64,000 bases of DNA from Tigriopus japonicus (lineage: Eukaryota > Arthropoda > Copepoda > Harpacticoida > Harpacticidae). The position numbers and the translations under genes were made by a program. The stretch lies in NCBI GenBank assembly GCA_010645155.1, contig CM021314.1, positions 9,384,822 through 9,448,821 on the forward strand. The letters are read 5' to 3'. Each line of letters opens with the position of its first letter. Position 1 is the stretch's first letter. Positions 14,555 to 26,712 of this stretch are shown piece by piece. The notes under the pieces are model-generated. The model was given only the letters and a program-made list of their open reading frames with translations. It was not told where the DNA came from and ran no database searches.

Positions 14555-14950
14555 CTTCGGTGTGGTGGTTTTGATGGCTCCTCTCACTGGCGAATTAGTG
14601 GAAGTCTCTGCCTCAAATTGACCCGCAGGTCTTCCATTGGCCTCATCATAGGCCAATCCGCCCATACTTAGGGCGGTAGTCGACCGTGTAGGCACATAGT
14701 GATGATGAGCATGGTGGTGTTGATTATTGTTGGATCCAGGTTGGATCATGGGTGAGCCGTGATGGGACGATTTCAAGTCATGCCCATTGAGGAACTTGAG
14801 CTTGCCTTGCACTGCTTCACTCACACTGCTATTGAAATTCTTCGCACTGATCTGCTTCTTCATTTTGGGGCTGCCAAAATTGGGACTGCCCAAGGCCGTC
14901 AGATGTCCCAAGGACTTGCTCTTCTTCTTCAGACTCATAATACTGTGTTT
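14555..14950 (-). CDS. Exon encoding a Ser/His/Asn-rich disordered segment
   Basis: This exon has 132 codons, phase 0 at both ends, with acceptor catgtttcag and donor GTAAGA on the minus strand. The product is basic and disordered: MSLKKKSKSLGHLTALGSP at the start, then a His-rich patch (HHHAHHHY) and Ser/Thr-Pro sites such as STNSPVRG. An ATG five codons into the exon (14936-14938) could also serve as a start in some transcripts. Phase and strand allow direct splicing to 4443-4664, so I treat it as an upstream exon of the PH-domain gene. It could instead belong to a separate transcript. I do not recognise the family. Confidence 0.65.
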
Positions 14951-17900
14951 CTGAAACATGATGAGGCGTTGGAACAACAATTACAACCACAGGTTCATTT
15001 GGGATAGTATCAAGAAGAAGTTCATTAAACTCCCTTGTTGTTGACAGTCTTTCAATTCTTACTGAGCAAGTCAGTGGCGAGTGTGTTTGACAAGGAGTTG
15101 TTCAATGATAAGAGGCCTCCTGAGGAATCAAACTTCCTGCGTCAAAGAGACATTTACAACACGGGATTAAATGTTGTAACTGAAATAAGAGCGTGCTTGC
15201 TTGCTTCACTCATGAACAATAACGCACGCAACAAAAACAACACAATCTTGAGGTGTTTAGCGTTCCTGGGAGGGCTAAAAAATTCACGTCTATTCAAAGA
15301 AATAATCACTGAACTTGATCCCTTACAAAGAGAGTGGACTTCAAAGTAACATTTTTTACCAGTTTCTGTCAGATATTCTACTTCATTTGGAGTGAACAAA
15401 CCCGGAATATTTTTGAGGGTGGAATGAATAAATAATCGACATCAACATTGCATGAAATCGAGGTCAGGCCAATGTGTCGTATTAAGTTCGAGGTATGTAG
15501 CAAAGTGCGGGAATACTAATCCTACCCTTGGATGAGTGATGGGCGCTATGAGCATACTGAGATAACATCGTTCACCCTCCTGCATAGGTACTCCTATTGT
15601 AGTATGTACATACACACATCATGGAGTCTACCGACTAATTCCCGAAGTGAGGCCCAGCCTTGGTGGCCAATGTGGCTGATTCACCGAGATTCAAGAGGAA
15701 CTTGAATGAATGATGACGGCCATGATGATGAGTCTGATAACGACTCGAATCCACTTCATTGACGGAAACGCTCAACGTGCGAATTTGGCAGAAGAATCCC
15801 AAGACTCCCGGGACTCGAAATAACTAGGATAGCAATCTAAGGCGGAATGAAGTGAATTGCCCTTGAATTCACAATTTCCAATGAAAGCTAGGGGTCTTTC
15901 ATTAGGCTTATTCTCATCAAATCGATTCAACCGCGTGCTTGTCATGGCATTGAGTGTTGGACTTGGCTGGCAGGCATCAATTTTGAGGAAAAGGTTGCTG
16001 GATAGGCAAGTCTCGATCTCATTGGCTTGTTGGTGGCTCAGGCATCATGAGCTGTTTCTCATTTCATAAATGGAATATCATAGCTGGAAGCAAATTGAAA
16101 TTCGACTAACAAATTCCGCCGACAGCCAACACGATTCGATAAGAAGCTAGCACACTTCTTCTGGCTTATGACTTGAAGAATGGAGATCAAATGGAATTAA
16201 AGTGACTTGGTTCGAACTCCAATCACATTGGCCCACATCATAGACAATACAGTACGTATTTTCGTAGACTTCGTTGGTAGCAAGATGACCATGAACGGAT
16301 TTTGAGAGTAAAGTTCCCATACGAATGCCCTTAGTCAAGTTTAAAGCATAAGTCAAAGAATCGATCCGTTTGTTCTCCCATGTCAAGAAGGGTGTCCGCC
16401 AAATTGCCAAGACAGGTATTAAGCAATCCTTGCTCTGAGAAATTGACAAACTCGTCTGACCATCTGTCAAATCTTTAGAAACACATTAAATGTCTTCAAA
16501 GAAAGAGACGCCATGACCTCGCAAATTTGGAAACATATGGTTTGTGCTCGTTCCAAGAAAGAAAAAGAAGAAGAAGAAGGAGGGGGCGGGGGTCTTCAAA
16601 TCATCGGCCAGATTCAGGCTTTTAGACTTCCATGAACTGATCAGTCCGTCTGTTTTACGAGAAGATTGTTCTGAAGAAACCGCAAAACAATGTTGATAAA
16701 GAGTTCGTTTGTCTGGCTCCCTGGGTTGGTTCAGTGATTATTTCCTACTAACCGCGATTAAGTCATTTCTCTCAGATCGATTGAAAGAAGTCATTGCTTC
16801 CAATGATTGTCATCCATTGCGGACAAATTCTCACTCATTCCAATTCAATGGCAATAGCTCGATCTCGTTGGCTTCCTCTTTCCGTCACCTCTTCTTGAGT
16901 CCAGTAATTACTTCCCACCATCACAATTCACAAGAACAACACGTTGGTTGTGGCTGTTAATAACAACAACACCGACGACAGCAGTTACAACACCGTCCAG
17001 AAGACGGAGAGGAGAATCAAGGAACACCATCGTCATTAGAGACTCTCGTCACATCTCCGACTCAAATCGAATGGTTCGTTTGTTCAGATCCAGTCGAACA
17101 AACACTCCTCATTCGCATTAAACCGGAACCGTCACAACTGATTGAGGATGCTTTTTCGTTTCACCCATTCCTCAGATGAAAACTGCACCTATGCATTGGT
17201 CAAGCAAACTTTCCAAAACTCAATGGCTCAAAAATAACTCTGGATATCAATAACACCACGAGGAACGATTGAATTCGGGCCAATGTTAATGGTGTTTAAC
17301 CAACACGGAAGCTGACACAAACTTTCGCTGTCAGTTGATCAGAACTTGACACTGCCAAGCAAAAGTCAAACTCCGCTCCTTCAATGACTTGGCCTCACGA
17401 AAAACAAGGAGCTCTACTCACTTTGAAGCTCTTCTTCTGACTGACTTGACTTAAGCGCGCTCTGCCGGTCTACACGCCCAATTCATCACTAAACGTATGT
17501 ACGTTCTTGCTTGGATCGCACTTGGTAGCTTGCTACATAAAAACCTGCCTGGACGACGTCCGCGTTTGCTGGTTCTAAAACGCCTCCAGATATGAATTTG
17601 ACTCCATCCAACGAGGTGATCCATGCCTTGAATCCCAGAGTCCCAAATGACTGCATAAAAACATTGATCGGGACGGCAACAAAAACTGCCACCACAGTAC
17701 AACTGCACAATGGACATTTACTTCCTCGAGAATCAATTTGACCCGGATTTTTTTGTTCAAAACAACAAATTAACCCCATTTCGTCCCACGATATTTTCAA
17801 CAACTCCTAAAAAATGTAAAACGGTCAATATTACTATAAGTGCCTTCAAGTCTCTGGTTACAGAGTGAAGGAAGGCATAAGCATTTTTGTATTGCAGATC

Positions 17901-20900
17901 ACAGAAGGAACCCGCCAAATGGTCCTAAAGCAATTGAGTGTAGCCATTTCTCCAACATAGGGATGATATGAACGTAGTGGTTCTGCTGGACTGTAACCCA
18001 CCTGTGCTTGAACCAAACCAACAACCAGTCAGTCAGTCGGAGAGGCTCTAACTTGCAAGCACACGTATCTTCTACAACAACATATCCAACAGACTCCAAC
18101 AGGAGAGTGAGAGAGGGCTCTAGAGGGGCCAGAGCACTCAGTGTGGTATCTTCTCCAAGCCCACTATGACAGAGGAATTCGGACCCTGGAAGTCCAGCCG
18201 AAGAAAAACCTGACTTGAAGTGTCCACTACACACTCCTATCACTCGGAAGGTAGTTAAGGGAGTGTTGTTGTACATTTGGTACAACGTTGGGTTTTCATC
18301 CAAGAGCCTTCTCCTCTTTGGCTCCAGACAGGAGAAGATGGTTGAGAAGGTTTTGGCCAAGAAAATTCTGAGCATCACCAGGTTGTAAAAGGTGATGGAG
18401 AGATAGATCTGAGAGCTTGGAGAGCGAGAGAGGCAACAATGCCACTTGAGCGAGACAACATTTACCATGAGCGAAGCACTTTTTCCCGACCAGTTTTGGG
18501 TTGGGAATGCCTGAATGACCGAGGTGTGTCTACCTATTAATACGACTTTGAATGTTTAAGAGGAAGGCCAAGTGGCAGAAGTGGAGCTACTCATCAATAG
18601 TTTCCAAATCGTTCACAGCATATTGCTTGAGAAGAATGTGATGAATAGTAGTTGTGCCATGCCAGCTAGAAGCTCTGACTGGAATGTGGCACAAAAAACA
18701 CGCATCCTTGAAACATGGGATCCGCTAACGAAGTTGAAAACATTCCCTCTCAATTCCACATGATCTCAGCTAAAGAGTCCACTGAACTGACCTCATTTTC
18801 CCTCATATATCACCATCCGTTTCAACGATGTTGAAGACCTTAGCGGAGATTCCAAGCCAAACAGGGCCAACAACGAGAAACCCATCACTCACCCTCACTT
18901 GGGTCACATGGGAAATTTAGGGCAAGCTTTGATTAGTCGCGGTCATAATGATCTGACTTAAACGTGTCGAGGATGACCAGGAACAAGCTTCTTTCTCCAA
19001 GGGTTGCTGGGCCCGCCCATCGTGTCTAGGGTCAAAATAGGGCTAGAATTCATTTAGGGCATACCTTCCATTAGTATCTGGTAAGTTGCTACGAGGATGT
19101 TCAACTTGGACCAACCCGGATTATCATTTTTAGGACGTCGAAAATGCATTAGACACTGGAAAGATTAATCAGGCTGGCAGCGGAACTTGGTGGTTTATAC
19201 ACTTGACTAGCTCAAGACAAATCACTCTTTCAAGCTTCGATCTCATCTGTAAATGACGTGCCGTGGAATTTCAAAACACAAAGCCAATTGTTAAAATTAG
19301 ATTGGCATGTTTTTAATGGAAAGACCAACCACAATCTCAACGAATATACGTTCGATATGCTTTTGTGAATTACACTTGAAAGCGGTTCACATGGAACGGT
19401 TTTTTCGTGAAACACATGCAGATGAGACCAATGCTAAATGGTAATCGAAATAATAATAATGCTCCATGAAATGAATTCTCTCTCTCTGTCTCTCGCTCGT
19501 TCCCGTTTTTAGCAGTCCATTAATAACTCCAGGTTTCTTCGGCCTGTCATCAAATTGGAAGCACCTTCCATGGATATTAAAGAGCTCCAATAAAAAAGCA
19601 GCCACTAGAGCGAGAAAAACCCTTGAGAATCCAATGAAAATAAAGAAGGAATCTCGAGTTTTATTTGAATCCGAGACTCGTATTTTGGGAGCTCTCTCCG
19701 GTGATGTGAATCGATTTGAAAACCATCAAATGTGGAAGAAACAACGGTTCCCCGGAAAGCAATTAGCAAGTTGCAAAAGAAAAGCCATCTCAAACCCAAC
19801 CTAGGATGGATGGTGAGAGGCCGATCTTCAGTCGGGATTGGCTCACAAACAAAACGAAGTCAGGTCTATTGTTTCATGATATCGCCCGACGAGAATCCCG
19901 CCCGAACTTGGCGCCCAAGATAGCTCTCCATGAGCTCCACTTTTAAGATTGGAATTCGTAAATCAAACAAAAAGACACACACACTCGCATTACTGCATGC
20001 CACCATGTTCCCGCTGGTCTCGCATTCCAACGACCATCCACTTTCAAAATTCGAAACTGATAACGAAACGAGCCGAACATTTCTGCACTGGGCCAAATTG
20101 ACCGAAACTTTATTTTCATTTTATCACTGTTACATCGAGTGGAAAGCCTTAAACTCCTCCGTTATGCCTATATTCTTAAAAATGGGAATGTGGTAATTTA
20201 TTCAACCATCTCTGAGCAGAAGGAGGAGCACGATTTCGAATCACCACCTTCAGAGGAGCAGTTATTCTCAAGTAGTGATGTCACTACACGACGTGTGCAC
20301 TCGTAAATTTCGACTCGTTAACCCAGGTGTAAGCTTGAGATGGGACGTACGTAGAAGAAACCTAAAACCCTCATCTTCTTTTCCAACCACGAAATTAGCA
20401 TCTCCTCTCGAATGGTTTTCATCTTTCACTCCGTTCACCATCGAATTGTGTTTTTCCAACAATCAATATGTTTGTACGCCAATCGGGTGACTTTCGGAAA
20501 GTTTCTAATTTGCTCCGAATTCAAAACTGTGAACAGGACAACATATTGGCTGTAAACAACACCTTAGGATTCATTCCATGCGGTTTTTTTTCTTCAAAAT
20601 GTTAATGGTCTCTCAGAGCTTAATAACGAAACAGGGCTCTGTCGATCTCAATGAACCATCTTTAGATTACATAAGAATTGACCATCAGCTAGATGTTGCC
20701 TCTAAAACTGGATGTCAGCTGCGTCTCAACAAAATCGCATTTAATGCTTTCGCTTGGTGTAAAACGTACTCTGTTTATTCATGGACAGAGATTCTTAGCT
20801 TAGTGGGTGGTAACTACCAAAATGGCAGGCAGAGTCTTACAGCACAACGTGTCCACATTGTACGGTGGATTTTGCCACAGGTGTTGGCGAATGAAGGTGT

Positions 20901-23073
20901 TGTTCTCGTTTACTTTGCTCATTACCACCTCGGATTTGCAATTTTTTTCTTCGTAGGAATTTAATGTGATTTGATGAGAGATCCAAATCCTGGAGAGAAG
21001 CGTTACACCACGTGCATAAACAAACGCAAGCTCGTTGAATGAACAAATACCTTTCAATCTCTATTGAAGCTTGTGGTGGATTTGAATGGATACCCGCAAC
21101 CTTCAACTCTTTTTTCCTTGATTGCACCACAACTATTCGACTGAAGGTTTTGCATTTGCCAAACAAATCGATTAGGATTGTTATTGACCAATTGCAATAT
21201 CGACCGCATATCAAGGAAAACTATCCCTCTCTATCTGCGTTCATTAAGCGCGACTAGACTTATTTATAAAAAAAATGGATTCGGCGACCTTCACGGCTTC
21301 CATTTGAATAAAACGTAAGTTCGTCGCTTTCAATGAGATTTGAACGTGCCCAGGATTTGGTTGAGAGTTGATAGCGACGAACGATCAAGGGATACCACAA
21401 GGAGGTCCATCAGACATACTGGTATCAATTCGAGATTAGAACGCTGAGAAAATTGCTCCATTCGAGTCCAATGGAAATAGACCCTCGGTGTGTGACGCCA
21501 AGGGAGGGTGAGGAAGTCCATCGATCTGCTTCTTAAAATTGTTCGAAATGTGAAATTGAGAAAGTAAGTCACCCCAGCGAGGATCAATGCATAAAAGCTT
21601 GGACTTTCAAATACCTCAACCATTACCCTAAATTGTCCGAGCCTCGAGGGCTCTTTTATCGCAGCTGACAAGGGGTGGAAACGAAGTGAAATCTGCAAAA
21701 TTAGACAAGGCGGGAATAACTCGTTCCCTGGTTGGAGAGGATTCTTCCTCATCATGGGATCTCCAGCCACCACTCACTTCCAATTGACCTCGAGAAAATA
21801 TGCACGAATTTTACTCCCGTCAGCCAGCATTGCTCGCCACAGTAGTGTGCACTTTTGCCTATTCTTTCTTCATCCGCTATTTTCTGACACATCATGGACG
21901 ATGGATCGACCTATATTGAGATCCAATCTATCTTCTTGTCGAGACTCAAGCCACTCTGATCGTTTGCTACGAGAGTAAGTTGCGTTTGAAAATAAAAAAT
22001 GTCAGCATTTGGCCGACATTCCAGAAACCTTCTTTATCTCGATGCTGTCCGGTGGAGACATCTACGGGTTTTTATCGTGGGCTAAATCATGACGAGGCAA
22101 ATTCTAGACCAATGTTGTGGCTTGCAGTTGCATACCTTTTAAAACTATTGAGGATTAGTAGAGGGGGTTAAAAAGTGCTTGGCCATTAAGCTCTCCTTGA
22201 AGCATTGCCTTGAAAAGCTCTTAAAAGCCTTGCACGACTCCCTGAACTAGTTCTTGAGTCATTTTCTCATCCGAATTCTAAGTTGGAAAGCCAAATAATC
22301 CCTTGCGACAGATGAGCTTTGATATTTAGGGATGATAAGAGGATTTTTGAAGCAAAGCATTTGAACCGCAAAGAAAACGAGAATGGCCAAAGGAGGCATT
22401 CTGTTACCGAGTAACTGTATGGTGTGCCTAGTAAGATTGAAAATGCATCAAAATTGCCTCTTTAAACAGTACAGTTTGCTGGTTAGCCCGAACGGACTTC
22501 GATCCTCTTAAAGAGTGGTGGATTAAGATTGAGAGGAGATTAAGCAGGTTTACAGGACCTTCCGGGGGAGATCCGATAATCTGTTGGAATTACTTGATGG
22601 TGCACTCTCATTTGTTGGTATCTTTTACAACTGAACATAAAATAAACCGGGTCACACTCGCAGAAATGTGTCATTGAAGCACCGTCAACAACAAAGATCA
22701 ATTTAGGGCAGCATTCTATAAATGGATAACATGCCTCACCTTGAATTAAGACATTTAGAATCTTGGGTTTAGAAGTCAGGCACTCAAATCACAGGAACAG
22801 ACACAGTAGTAGCACAATCCACCGTTAATTATCCAACCACGTCACTTTGACCTTGCTCCCATTCTATGGAAGGCTGGATCTTTTACTACAACCCCGCGTT
22901 TTTGAACTGAGGTTGGCCTCCTTCTCAAGGAGTAAGAGCTCCTTGATCTCTTATCAGTACCCCCTTTCAGTCACCATTTCGCACCTCCATTTCACGTTTT
23001 GGAAAGATCAACAATTGATTTGAGTAGGCGATTTGTGGCACTTCCACTTGATGCTAATTTCCTTGGCAGCTAG
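14951..23073. other. No confident gene
   Basis: Eight kilobases without a supported exon. The longest open frames (minus 17899-18468, 189 codons; minus 21330-21773, 147 codons) show no known domain and no clear splice context. A purine-only tract (GAA repeats followed by G runs) lies at about 16550-16592. This could be further 5' intron or promoter of the minus-strand gene, or intergenic DNA. Confidence 0.4.
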
Positions 23074-23520
23074 CTAGTCTGTCTCCCTCTCTGCCTCTGC
23101 CCAAATCGCCAGCTGAACCAGAACCTCTCTCTTGAGCTCCTGGATCTGATCTCTCAACGTGTGTACGGGCGTGTACCCGTGTCATGGAGATGGTACTGGC
23201 AATCCTGGTCGACGGGTGGTGGGTGAACCCTCCTTGTACCGAGCAGTTCGCTTTGGTCCTCCAAGACTCGCTGAATATTTATTCCTGGGCTCTCAGTCGC
23301 AGGTCGGTTTTGCCAGGGGGAAGGTGCCCATCCTGTCTCTCAGCTTGGCGTCTTCTCTGTAGATGGATTCGGCAATGATCTCATAGGGGTGTAGAGATAG
23401 GTTCGAGGTGTTGGTCGGATCGAGCCACAGAAGTAAGAACCACCTTCTTGGCACGACCGCTCAATCCATCCAGGTTGATGGTGTAATTCTGGCGCCTTCC
23501 GTCGTACCTTCCTTGCGCTT
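23074..23520 (-). pseudogene. Frame-broken protein-coding relic, parent unrecognised
   Basis: Read on the minus strand, this stretch gives four coding-like blocks in order, each in a different frame or behind a stop. One contains YTINLDGLSGRAKKVVLTS, the next EIIAESIYREDAKLRDRMG, then a block with HPPPVDQDCQYHL, and last LRDQIQELKREVLVQLAIWA ending at a TAG. The blocks are dense and look like one protein that acquired at least three frameshifts. No splice sites explain the breaks. I cannot name the parent with confidence; a large secreted or lipid-transfer type protein is only a guess. It lies about 320 bp upstream of the metalloprotease gene on the other strand. Confidence 0.55.
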
Positions 23521-23837
23521 CTATGCCTAGTGCGACTCCTAAAATGCACGCGTACGCCTACTTTTCAGGCATATTACGTTTTTAGGCCTTTTTGACATAT
23601 GCCGATATGAAGGTGTACGTGACCAGGTTGCTTGTCCGTGAAGTTGCCAAATCTAATCGTCTTGGTTAATGCACATTTCATGTTCAACAAATGAGGGTTG
23701 GGTTGGAGGAAGTGTGGAGCATCCCCCTTTAAAGATCAAGGTATTAAGATTTAGTACTGATTATCGTCATTAATGGAACAGATGGAACCTAAGCAGATGT
23801 TGAAATAAAAGGAGAGAGAAATGTTCCAAACCCTCAG

Positions 23838-25852
23838 ATGAAAGTAGACATTCTTTTGGAAATGTTGTCCTTGCTCGTTCTGAGTGGTCTTTGTCCTATG
23901 ACTCTCTTGGCCCAAACACAATTTTCGGAGCCAGTGCCAATTCGAGGCCCACCTTTTGAAACTAACGACGAAAACCCTCTGAGTTCCCAACAACAAAGCG
24001 ATTTGGAGCGTCATTTTCAAGCCAAGAGTAATATCAAATTTGGACCATGCATTACTTTGCAATATTTCATGATCAACTTTTTACAGCACATCCCTTCTTC
24101 ACGTGGCATGAGTCCCAAGGTAATACTATCCCCACAATGAGAGTGCACTATGGAATAAATGATACGGACAGAATATCTTTATATCCACACGATGCAATGC
24201 CGGATGTCGAGGACCACAAGAAACCCCTTTGCAACTACCTTGGCCGACTGGAACATGATTCAAGGGCCACTGTGGCAGTAACAGGATGTCAAGGAACCGG
24301 GGAAACCGAAATCACCCTCTTAAGTAGCCGCAGCATGGGGTCCTACTTGTTCAACGACTCCAATGTGAGCATGATTGAAATTAGACTCGAATATGCACTT
24401 AATATGTGGAATACTCTAGGTGGAGGAGATACCAGTGGCTCTACCTCATGGTGAAGAGGACCGAATGTCGATTGATCTTCCTCAAGCATCAGATTGGATT
24501 TTACTCGAAGGGGATGAAATGCTCCTGATACCAAAGGAGAAGAAAGTGATGCATATGGAACAAATCTGTCCCGCAGGGGAATGCAAAGACATCCCTCCCT
24601 ATCACGAACTCACCGTTCAAGTTGGTTATGACAGCACCTTTGCAGCAAAGGTCCCCAATATAGAGGAATGGATTTCAAAGGTGTTAGCTCATACTCAAGC
24701 TCACTTCTATCATCCATCACTTTTGGCACAAATTCGTCTAAAGGTAAGGGTTTTCACCTTTTTGAAATCCAAGCAGTTTTCACGTGGATTTATTGGCAGG
24801 TCATTGGAACCCCAAAATCGTTCCCGGATCAAGTTTGGAGAGCGACCACCGACGACATAAAGAGAGCTCGAGAACAGATCTTGGGAAAAACTGAAGCCAA
24901 TGTATATGTGTTGTTCTGCAACGATCCAGAATATTTTGGAACAGTCGGGATTGCTTTTGTGGGAGGAATATGTTCCAGCAGTGGTCTTCAGTTGTCTATA
25001 AATGAATGGCGAAAGACAATAGCGGCATCTGCCAAGGTGAAATCTCGAAGTTGGGACCTTTTCCCAGTTTCATGCCATGCTCATTTTCAACGTTTGCAGG
25101 TGGTTGCTCACGAGATTGGCCACAACTTAGGGATGAATCACGATTTTACAGCAAAGTATAAGGCACGTGGGTGCACTGGAATCATGGACTATGGTGATTC
25201 CCCAGACGTATGGTCCAAATGCTCTCAAGAAGACTTTAGGAACAATTATAGGGTTCAAATGTCCAGAACAGGGAAACATTGCATGGCTAGTAAGGAATGG
25301 AAGAAACGGCGTGTTATCACAAAATTCATTCACCAGAGACTATTTACCTTCATAGCTTTGGAATCTGCGCCTGATGATGGATCATTTGTTCCACCAAGTC
25401 TGCCAGAACCAGAGACTGAGAAGTTGCCAACGAATGATGGGAAATTTTCCTGCCCAGCCCCTCTTTGGAAAGGTGATGGCTTTTGCGATGATATGAACAA
25501 TATCGCCGATTGCGATTTTGATGCCGGTGACTGTTGCAACAAGACAAAACCCTCATGGAATGCTTTCTGCCAAGTAAGCCTCTTATTTTAAAGATTGCTG
25601 AAGTCATTTTTGTCAATAACACACATTGTTATGTTTCAGAAATGTCAATGTCATACGGTCAAGATTGGTGTCAATCAAACTACCAATAATAATTTTAATG
25701 CAGCATGTCCTTCACCTCACTTCAGAGGAGATGGGTTTTGTGATGATGCAAACAATATTCCCGCATGCGATTTTGACGGTGGAGATTGTTGCCGGAGAGG
25801 AAAAAACTGGAATGTCTTCTGCATTGAGTGTAGATGCAAGAACAAGCCATAA
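23838..25852 (+). CDS. Secreted M12B (reprolysin) metalloprotease with two LNR modules
   Basis: Seven exons: 23838-24027, 24087-24364, 24420-24743, 24800-25036, 25100-25289, 25356-25573, 25640-25852. All introns are 55-66 bp with GT-AG ends and matching phases, giving about 549 residues. A signal peptide (LSLLVLSGLCPMTLLA) is followed by a propeptide with the family-like segment CNYLGRLEHDSRATVAVTGC. The catalytic domain carries the zinc motif HEIGHNLGMNHD at residues 347-358 and a Met-turn IMDY. The C-terminus holds two Cys-rich LNR (Lin-12/Notch) modules, each with GDGFCDD...CDFD(A/G)GDCC, which bind calcium in Notch. There is no disintegrin, Cys-rich or thrombospondin domain, unlike ordinary ADAM or ADAMTS proteins. 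It is probably secreted, zinc-dependent and calcium-stabilised; the substrate is unknown. No obvious RxxR furin site was seen before the catalytic domain. Confidence 0.9.
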
Positions 25853-26303
25853 ATTCAAGTGTTTTCTCGTTTTGATACTTTTATAACGCATTTTGTAAAT
25901 ATACGTTTTGATGAGAGCAACTGGTGATCTAGTAATTTGAACGGGGAAGAAAACTTCGAAAGGTTGCGAGTTTTAGGTAGGAAACATCACGTCACATCAG
26001 GGTGAGCTTTCTAGAAAGAAAAATATTTATTTGAATTCCATTTTGACACTTCTCAAATGTTTCCTCACGGTAGATACAAACTTTTTTTTACCATAAAAAA
26101 AGGAGTGATTTATTCAAAGTTCAATCATTAATATTCACCTCTTTCTCAAATGAACGCAAATATTTTCTCTTTACTGAAAGAACTTCGGCTCACTGGGGCA
26201 AATCTACTAGGAAGCCTTGAAAGTTCTTAGAAAATCCCAGGAATGCACTCCAAGATCTCACAGCAAATTACACACTGAATAATTATCTGGTGCCAGCGTC
26301 AAT
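25853..26303. other. Intergenic spacer, AT-rich
   Basis: About 450 bp between the protease stop and the next gene. It contains A/T runs and no exon-like frame. The protease 3' UTR must end here, but I see no clean AATAAA. Confidence 0.5.
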
Positions 26304-26705
26304 ATGATGGTTTACTGTGTCGTTTGTGGAGAAGAAACGCCAAATAACATCCACTCCATTGAAAGCACTTTAATGCCGTGCTCTCGTGTACCCCTAATGT
26401 TTCAACTTTTCGAAACTATAGCTTTGTGTGAAACCAATGGCAACACTTGTGGAACATGTTTCGAAATCATCACAGAATTAGACTCTGCCCAAGTGACCGT
26501 AAAACAGATCACAGGAAAGCTTAAGTCTCGAATGAAAAAGACAGACTATTCAAAAAGATATTCCAGTTCGTTAAAAGAGAGAAAATTAAAGAAAATCAAG
26601 TTCGAAGACGAAGAAAGCATTCTTCACCAAGACCTTGAAACGGCCAATGGGATGACACCTCCTTTAGACGTTTGGGAAAACACTACTTCGTTTTTGTTCC
26701 AGTGA
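26304..26705 (+). CDS. ZAD-like zinc-binding domain ORF (first ORF of a two-ORF locus)
   Basis: 133 codons from an ATG. The N-terminus has CVVC at residues 5-8 and CGTC about 45 residues later. This is the C-x2-C...C-x2-C layout of the arthropod ZAD (zinc-finger-associated) dimerisation domain, followed by a helical stretch and a Lys-rich tail (KERKLKKIKFEDEE). No C2H2 fingers follow. The frame stops at a TGA only 7 nt before the ATG of the next ORF. Just before that TGA lies a good splice acceptor (tttttgttccag), so the last codons may be removed and this ORF joined to the next. A strong phase-matching donor was not found. It is probably nuclear; the function is unknown. Confidence 0.6.
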   Translation: MMVYCVVCGEETPNNIHSIESTLMPCSRVPLMFQLFETIALCETNGNTCGTCFEIITELDSAQVTVKQITGKLKSRMKKTDYSKRYSSSLKERKLKKIKFEDEESILHQDLETANGMTPPLDVWENTTSFLFQ

Positions 26706-26712
26706 CAATTTC

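Noticed and set aside
17899..18468. 189-codon minus-strand open frame
   Set aside because: No known domain and no plausible splice or promoter context; amino-acid composition looks like translated intergenic DNA.
21330..21773. 147-codon minus-strand frame
   Set aside because: No domain, no splice sites, no supporting neighbours.
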